Assembly: GCA_016256075.1 (NCBI GenBank)
Contig: SDVU01000533.1
Coordinates: 1-12,515, forward strand
Source of the DNA: Dictyocoela muelleri
Lineage: Eukaryota > Microsporidia
DNA length: 12,515 bases
Direction of reading: 5' to 3'
The notes under the pieces were generated by a model. That model was not told the origin of the DNA, ran no database searches, and saw only the letters and a list, made by a program, of their open reading frames with translations. Below are positions 7,560 through 12,515 of the stretch, piece by piece (positions within the stretch are counted from its first letter, which is position 1; each line of letters starts with the position of its first letter). The position numbers and the translations under genes were made by a program.

Positions 7560-8590
7560 AATTATGTTCTTGAAATGTAGTATAGACTTTACTTACAAAA
7601 GTTTTTCTCCCAACGATGCTAAAATTTTCCTCGGTCTTTTTAAACTTGAATCTGTAAATTCCGCCAATTTAGTGGTCTTGTCTAAGAATTGCGGCTATTC
7701 CACAAACCTTGGCGTCTGTTTCTAATATGAATTCACCTTTTTTTAGACTCAAAAAGGTGTTTGTTGCTTGATTTCTTCATAAATGCAACACATAGTATCC
7801 ATGTCCCTATCAGGCCCCTGAAATATGTTTATCCTTATAATTTATCTGTTAGGCAAATAATTTTACGTCTCAGATCCGTAATATGTGGTCTGAACGAGTT
7901 CAAAATACCTAATAATCTTTGTAATTTTTGTTTTGCGTTAGGAAATATCTTTTTTAAAAAAATGTATTAAATTCGAAATGTCGGGTTTTGTTCCATTTTT
8001 GTCAACTATATGGCCTAGATATGTCACTTTTCTTTTAAAATCTTGATTTATCAAACTTAATTAAAATTTTATATCCTCAGAGTGTTGAATATTCGCGTAA
8101 TATGTTCAGCGTGTGTACCTTAGTCAAGTAAAGTTCTTTAAAATGTCATCAATAAAAACTTTCACAAAGTTATTATCGCCACGTGAGCGTATAATCGCAT
8201 TCTGAAAAGTTCTCGAGGTGTTTTTTGCTGAAATGGCATCTTAATAAATTCGTAATGCCCACCAAAAATCGAAAAGCATGTATAATTTCTACTGTTGACT
8301 TAAATAGGTATTTGTTTGTAATCCATAGGTATTTGATAGTTAATACAAACATGTCAATCTGTAAAAACACTGTTGAACCCTTTAGATCTGATAGTATCGC
8401 AGAGGCCTTTTGAAAAGGATAAGACTCTTTGATTTATTGAATTTTTCTTTTGGTTTTCGATCACCAATCTTACTGCACCATCTTTTTAGGATGTGAAGAG
8501 CTGGTGAATTAAAGGGCGAATCACTTTTCTGAATAATTTTGAGTTGAAGAAGTGTTTAATTTCGTTCTTTGTTGTTCCCGTATTTTTATA
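7560..8590 (-). pseudogene. reverse transcriptase and RNase H regions of the Ty3/gypsy fossil
   Basis: Minus-strand reverse transcriptase traces: a SPALHILKR block near 8475-8511 and the catalytic FIDDIL block at about 8142-8160. RNase H follows with LETDAKVCGIAAILRQ at about 7670-7725, carrying the TDA motif. Spacing and order fit a Ty3/gypsy pol. Broken in several places. Confidence 0.85.
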
Positions 8591-9019
8591 AAAACTGTAT
8601 ATAAAATAAGATTGATTTTATTTTATTATTTGTACTGTATTGTATGACGGATATTATTAATGGTACCTACTGTCGGATAATTTTTATATTCTGGATTAAT
8701 CTTTTAATATGAGTTTGTATTTTCGGTTAATTGATGCACATAATGTTACTCTTATTAGCGAGCATTTCATTAGAAACCGTTTTTCCTCTAGTATAAGTTG
8801 TATATTTTGTTGTCAAGTCTAATTGTTGATTCATCGAAGTTAATGGTTTCTTTATTATTTTTATAAAATATATCCCCGGGTATAAGATCGCAGTAGGGTT
8901 ATAAAATATACTGGTGTTAACCTTATAATTATTACATTTATCTCCTTGCAGATGTACATGGTAATTACTTTCTTGCTTAGTAACGATTTTACTTCCATCG
9001 ACTGTAATACTTACTCTTT

Positions 9020-9130
9020 AATCTACATCTTCACCCGTCAATCATGACTCAGAGACAATTTTGCAATCAGTATAAGAGTACGTCGAACCTGTGTCGAATA
9101 CAAAAGTGATTTCACAGTGTTTTATGGTAC
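9020..9130 (-). pseudogene. protease region of the Ty3/gypsy fossil
   Basis: A minus-strand segment reads ITFVFDTGSTYSYTD, containing the DTGS active-site motif of retropepsin-like aspartic proteases. It lies upstream (in element sense) of the reverse transcriptase, as in Ty3/gypsy pol. Broken, not functional. Confidence 0.7.
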
Positions 9131-9654
9131 CAGTTGTTTATATCGCAGAAATTCGAAATACAGTTTCTTTAATCGCAAATGTGTTTTTGTCCTTTAAATT
9201 TTTTATATGTTCTCTGTTGTTATATTTTAATTTTGCACGCCATATAATAGAATAATGTGTGCAAACCTTGAAAAAACCACAATATTTTTTATAAAGTCAC
9301 TGTTTTTTTATCACTTAAAATGTATTCCATCTTTAGGTTCTATCTTTTTACTATGGTTTTGTTTCGCTTTAACTGTTTTAATTGGCGATCATTGTTCTTT
9401 CGGTAGTATTAATGATGGGATAGATTTCCTAGCATTCCCTTATGATTATCCGTGCCCTTTCTAATTGATATTGCATTTATAACCATTTATAAATGCATTT
9501 TTGACTTTTGATATGTCGCATTTTTTATAAATTTAGACATACACGTAAATGAAAGCTAAACTCTCAATTTCCGCATAATAATCTTTGTTTGTTAAGAAAT
9601 AATTTTAGTAATATTAGATAATTGACTTAATTTTTTCATATAGTCACCTCGCGG

Positions 9655-9710
9655 ATATTTATGTTACAAATTGTACACCATAATATTTATGTTACAAATT
9701 GTACACCATA
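9655..9710. repeat. perfect 28-bp tandem duplication
   Basis: Positions 9655-9682 and 9683-9710 are identical (atatttatgttac...gtacaccata), directly adjacent, inside the presumed gag/leader part of the Ty3/gypsy fossil. Perfect identity in an otherwise strongly decayed element means the duplication happened much later than the insertion, probably by replication slippage. Confidence 0.95.
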
Positions 9711-9964
9711 AATCGCTGATAGTTGTTTTATGTTGTATAAGGCTGAGATACTTTGAAGAAAAATTAGCTATAATGACACCAAAGACATTTCTCCATTCCA
9801 AACTGCCAGTGAAATCTTATGTAATAATTTGTCTTTTTATTTAAACATATCTTATTCGTGTAATAATTCCAGCAATATAAATGAACATCGTATCGATATG
9901 TAGGTTTTTTGGGGAGTTATTGTGAAATATTTTTGTTTTGGAACAAATGATTTATGTCTTGTAT

Positions 9965-10245
9965 TCGTATCATCTGTGTTAGCTAATAAGATTATCATGC
10001 CGATTCCAAACGAGATGTGCCGAGAAGTAATAGATAATTATACAAAGAAAAATTTAATGGGTCTTTTCTAACTGATTATCGATTTTGCGATTATGATTCC
10101 TATTAGAAAAACATGGGGGTCACGTTATCAATTTAATTTATAGTTTATTAGTCAAATATGATTTCCTGTCAATTTTCACAAAACTGTAAAAACCCATTTT
10201 CCTTTAATTTTCGACTAATCACACTTATTAACCTGTCATACTATG
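9965..10245 (-). repeat. LTR of the Ty3/gypsy fossil (5' LTR)
   Basis: Partner of about 5985-6265. Its right edge (about 10243) is followed within a few bases by satellite units, so the element lies at or in the edge of that array. The inner edge (about 9965) is approximate, and no convincing tRNA primer-binding site was recognised next to it. Confidence 0.75.
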
Positions 10246-10246
10246 G

Positions 10247-10330
10247 CCATATAAATGAATAAAGCGAACATGTAAATGAATAAAGTTATCTATTTAAATG
10301 AATAAATTTTTCTATATAAATGAATAAAGT
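10247..10330. repeat. satellite 2, first patch
   Basis: Four units of about 21-22 bp of the form c-tatataaatgaataaagt. The same unit recurs at 10828-10863 and at 11948-12240. The three patches look like one array interrupted by later insertions. Confidence 0.85.
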
Positions 10331-10375
10331 AAAGCCCGTTCTGAATTCGGTCTACATCGAGGCGCCTCATTAAAC
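10331..10375 (+). repeat. 45-bp module after satellite, copy 1
   Basis: Reads aaagcccgttctgaattcgg, then tctacatcgaggcgcctc and ttaaac. A second copy follows the next satellite patch at 10864-10908 (aaagcctgttcg, ggtctacaccc, ggtgcct, ttaaac). The inner part also resembles, in inverted orientation, the sequence at about 11928-11950 (gaataccgaacaagacc). It may therefore be a terminal repeat of Merlin-type elements. Confidence 0.6.
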
Positions 10376-10376
10376 C

Positions 10377-10414
10377 GTAAAGCGTTTGGCATATGGGCCG
10401 AAAAAACGCTTTAC
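10377..10414. repeat. hairpin with perfect 11-bp stem
   Basis: gtaaagcgttt (10377-10387) pairs exactly with aaacgctttac (10404-10414) around a 16-base loop. The loop and right arm are repeated at about 10433-10460, where the left arm has decayed. The hairpin overlaps a candidate ATG in the loop, in catatgggccg. Confidence 0.8.
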
Positions 10415-10460
10415 TTATAGACGAATAGCTTTAGGCATATGGGCCGAAAAAAACGCTTTA
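10388..10460 (+). repeat. duplicated start-codon module
   Basis: The motif ggcatatgggccgaaaaaa followed by cgcttta occurs at 10388-10413 and 10434-10460, 46 bp apart, nearly identical. Each copy contains an ATG followed by Gly-Arg-Lys codons. The first gives a frame of only 11 codons (MGRKNALLIDE). The second opens the longer broken frame described at 10439-10669. Confidence 0.8.
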
Positions 10461-10669
10461 TAGATAAGATTCTTAATAAAGTTCCTCGAACAACCAATTG
10501 CCTTTAAAAGTTTCATAGATGGCTAAATAATCTTTTTATAAAAACACATTCTGACCTAGGTCTATTTGGTGAAGAATTAATTAAGGAAACACACTTTTCT
10601 AGTAAAAAAATGTTGAACCCTCTTTATAACTTGGCAAAAAAAAGTTACCAAAACAACTTTGAAAGATGA
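10439..10669 (+). pseudogene. small broken ORF of unknown function
   Basis: From an ATG at 10439 the frame reads MGRKKRFIDKILNKVPRT, meets one TAA at 10502-10504, and continues in frame as KFHRWLNNLFIKTHS, DLGLFGEELIKETHF and MLNPLYNLAKKSYQNNFER to a TGA at 10667. That is 76 codons with one interruption. It is basic and mostly hydrophilic, with more balanced residue use than neighbouring chance frames. The start lies in a motif duplicated 46 bp upstream, so an original start could be either copy. I do not recognise a family. It occupies an insert of about 500 bp between two satellite patches, so it may belong to a small mobile element. Chance cannot be ruled out for a frame this short. Confidence 0.35.
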
Positions 10670-10827
10670 TCTTTTATAATATAAAATTTAAAAATTTTAA
10701 GATATCGATCCATTGAGATTTTTTAAATTCTGTTTCACGCATATACAAGTGGACCTTGCAAGAATGAAAATTTTATTAATCAATTCGTAATTCTATGACG
10801 TCATTTTTTAGCTGAAAAAACGCTCAA
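10670..10827. other. AT-rich spacer, nothing recognised
   Basis: Remainder of the insert between satellite patches. It contains tgacgtca at 10797 but no other match to the 78-bp repeat. No gene was seen. Confidence 0.35.
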
Positions 10828-10863
10828 CCATGAATAAAGTTTTCTATATAAATGAATAAAGTA
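10828..10863. repeat. satellite 2, second patch
   Basis: Nearly two units (ccatgaataaagttttctat, then ataaatgaataaagt) matching the array at 10247-10330, again followed directly by the 45-bp module. Confidence 0.8.
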
Positions 10864-10908
10864 AAGCCTGTTCGTTTTACGGTCTACACCCAAGGTGCCT
10901 TTTTAAAC
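10864..10908 (+). repeat. 45-bp module after satellite, copy 2 (candidate Merlin end)
   Basis: Second copy of 10331-10375, about 70% identical, with the same left neighbour (satellite unit ending aataaagt). It lies where the left end of the Merlin element should be. Confidence 0.6.
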
Positions 10909-11955
10909 AAAAAAAAACAAAAATCCAGTAACCCGCAAATAATAAAAAAAATATAAGATTATCAAAATTATTAAATATACAATAAATTATCTGAAAAACT
11001 CTTTTAAAACCATTTTAAAAACCTTTGATACTGATTCATTAACACAATTGTAAAAAATCTTCTTCTGAAACTAAAAAATTTTATCCAAGTATAAATATTT
11101 TCACGTTTCATTCCATGCTGATTTCACATTTCTATTTTGAATATACCCAAAATTCTTCGATATTATTAGTATGCACGCCTTCATCATTTATAAACTCTTA
11201 AGAGTGGTTCAAAAATTTATGTTTTAAATTCAATTTCAAATCACCAGGGTATAAAAGATGCTCATCTGTGTATACCCTAGAACATACACTAATTTTACAA
11301 CCATGTTCATTATTAGTGCCGGTATCTTTTTTTTACTCGTTTTATAATGAATTTTTTTTTGGTGAATCATAGATTGTCCCAAAAATCCAAATTGTATCTT
11401 TAATCGAATCATCCATGTTTGTATGGTTACTAATTACTCTTTTTTTCCTAAAATTACAGTCTCATTCTGCAGAACTGATCTACATATTCCACCCTAAAGA
11501 ATTTTGGATCTTGCGTTTATTATTTTTAATGGCATTCTTATTTTTTTTTGCATTGAACATGTTTCATTAGTTATATTAGAGCACATACATTTTAATCGAG
11601 AATACTTATGATTCACCAATAAACAATAATTAAAAAATAAATAAATGTTTATTGGGATATTTGTATTGAAAACAGATTACTTTGGGGCCTTTACTGTTTT
11701 TATTTCTTAACAATATCCGTTCTTTCCCATTTTTTTTTTAATTTTTAATGGTATAAAAGATCCACAGACATGCAATTTTTTTTTATTTTGCAATATATCA
11801 TTTTCAATAAAAAATCATTGTCTTTTGTTTTCAATATTATCAAAAATTTCGGAGTTAAAAGCAATAACCATGCGGGGTTATTTTTTTGCTTTTGTTCGGA
11901 ATTCGGAAAATTTTTTTTTAATATATACTGAATACCGAACAAGACCTAATAAAGT
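10865..11955 (-). mobile_element. Merlin-family (ISXO2-like) DNA transposon, broken
   Basis: About 1.1 kb of non-satellite DNA lies between two satellite 2 patches and carries a minus-strand Merlin transposase relic. Satellite on both sides marks the approximate ends. The right end, read inward, begins ggtcttgttcggtattc. It partly matches the 45-bp modules on the left (gcctgttcg, and better gcccgttctgaattcgg), which suggests short degenerate terminal inverted repeats. Target duplication was not resolved because both flanks are repeats. Confidence 0.65.
11042..11942 (-). pseudogene. Merlin (ISXO2-like DDE) transposase, broken
   Basis: Minus-strand traces in order: a possible N-terminal piece starting at an ATG at 11942 (65 codons, with FLIILKTKDNDFLLKM), then NETVILGKK and DTIWIFGTIYDSPKK (about 11350-11460). 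YTDEHLLYPGDLKLNLKHKF follows (about 11215-11275), then HTNNIEEFWVYSK (about 11140-11178), and WIKFFSFRRRFFTIV (11042-11086). The TDEH...HKF.NHS and HTNNIE.FW blocks carry the second Asp and the Glu of the ISXO2-like DDE domain, and the Arg-rich F.FRRRF tail is typical of Merlin transposases. Breaks: several stops and frame changes, including stops after NHS and YSK. The first catalytic Asp block is not clear. The N-terminal piece is the least certain part. Confidence 0.75.
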
Positions 11956-12240
11956 TATTATATAAATGGATTAAGTGATCTATATAAATAAACCAGTCTA
12001 TTTAAATATATAAAGTGATCTATGTAAATAAATAAAGTTATTTATATAAATGATAAGTGATCTATATAAATGGAAAAAAGCGATCTAAATATTTTAAGCG
12101 ATCTATATTAATAAATAAAGCTATCTATATTAATAGATAAAGTGATCTATGTAAATTAATAAAGTGATCGTGTAAATGAATAAAGTTGTAGAAATAAATG
12201 AATAAAGTTATCTATATGAATAAATAAAGTTATCAGTGTG
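11948..12240. repeat. satellite 2, main array (22-bp units)
   Basis: About 13-14 head-to-tail units of 20-23 bp with consensus near taaagtgatctatataaatgaa, considerably diverged from each other. It is the right-hand continuation of the patches at 10247-10330 and 10828-10863. Confidence 0.9.
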
Positions 12241-12450
12241 AATCTCACTTTTTTTATGGAGTATCGAAAAAAAACGGCATACAAAAGAGCTTACTAAAAA
12301 CAGCAAATTACAACCATCTTATATATATTAAGAGATTCTTGCAAATGTTTATAAAATCGGTGCAAGCCAGGTTTTTGTCTGTTTCTAATTTTTATGTCGG
12401 TTTTGAAATTTTTTAAAAAAAAACAAAAATATTAGAAATATTTGGTTCTC
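12241..12450. other. AT-rich spacer, nothing recognised
   Basis: No open frame, repeat or RNA gene was recognised on either strand. Confidence 0.4.
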
Positions 12451-12512
12451 CAACGGGTTAGTCATTCCCCCTCTTTTTTAGGAAATCGTCATCCGTAAGA
12501 GTAAATTAATTG
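12451..12512 (+). repeat. possible third, diverged copy of the 78-bp repeat
   Basis: It shares tcattccc, a pyrimidine/T run, then gtca and gtaaga with copies A and B in the same order, spacing and strand. Overall match is about 65% by eye with small gaps, so it is a weak call. It may be cut by the window end. Confidence 0.4.
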
Positions 12513-12515
12513 ATT

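Larger units (their letters stand above)
5985..10245 (-). mobile_element. Ty3/gypsy LTR retroelement, broken fossil
   Basis: About 4.26 kb, read on the minus strand. Two direct repeats of about 260-280 bp (about 5985-6265 and 9965-10245) act as LTRs. Between them, from right to left, lie a probable gag region (about 9130-9960, not recognisable beyond a possible zinc-knuckle-like patch near 9250), protease, reverse transcriptase, RNase H and integrase. That order is diagnostic of Ty3/gypsy (Metaviridae) rather than Ty1/copia. No envelope-like gene was seen. The element is broken many times (well over ten). The LTRs are only roughly three quarters identical over their best 150 bp, so it is old. 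Its right end abuts the second satellite. Exact ends and target duplication were not resolved. Confidence 0.85.

Noticed and set aside
6982-9464. Several plus-strand frames of about 62-69 codons (6982, 7761, 8225, 9255)
   Set aside because: All are antisense to the Ty3/gypsy fossil, whose recognisable motifs are on the minus strand. None shows a family motif.
10247-12515. tRNA, rRNA, promoters and terminators
   Set aside because: I looked for cloverleaf-like or conserved rRNA segments and clear regulatory signals across the window and found none I could support. TATA-like strings are uninformative at this A+T content.

Overview
The window is about three quarters A+T and I found no intact gene in it. 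It is eukaryotic repeat-rich DNA, essentially a graveyard of mobile elements. The mix of a MULE with a FLYWCH-like finger, a Tc1/IS630-type transposase, a Merlin (ISXO2-like) transposase and a Ty3/gypsy retroelement, all in very AT-rich DNA without visible introns, would fit a transposon-rich microsporidian. That assignment is an inference from content: no rRNA, tRNA or diagnostic host gene is present, and another AT-rich eukaryote cannot be excluded.

Layout. Positions 1-76 are a GC-rich palindromic island. Positions 77-2010 hold no recognisable gene. They contain two copies of a 78-bp direct repeat (244-321 and 1887-1964) and a cluster of TTCACCA/TGGTGAA dyads (337-410). Positions 2011-2357 are a decayed 22-bp tandem repeat, followed by A-homopolymers of 28 and 52 bases (2600-2711). 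A broken gene of unknown function with a hydrophobic N-terminus lies on the minus strand at 2965-3279.

Positions 3371-5870 form a nested block. A 338-bp foldback (MITE-like) inverted repeat comes first. Next is a Tc1/IS630-like transposase gene cut in two by a MULE (about 3829-5447, with terminal inverted repeats). A 72-bp piece of the Tc1-like gene is present on both sides of the MULE.

Positions 5985-10245 are a fossil Ty3/gypsy LTR retroelement on the minus strand. Two diverged LTRs flank recognisable protease, reverse transcriptase, RNase H and integrase regions in the usual Ty3/gypsy order. It is broken many times and looks old.

Positions 10247-12240 are a second 22-bp satellite ('ctatataaatgaataaagt' type), interrupted by two inserts. 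One carries a small broken ORF that begins at a duplicated ATG module (10439-10669). The other is a Merlin-family DNA transposon on the minus strand (about 10865-11955). Positions 12241-12515 hold no gene, but a faint third copy of the 78-bp repeat lies at the end.

Nothing here looks like a working operon or pathway. The interest lies in the nesting order, the long duplications flanking insertions, and the small unassigned coding relics.
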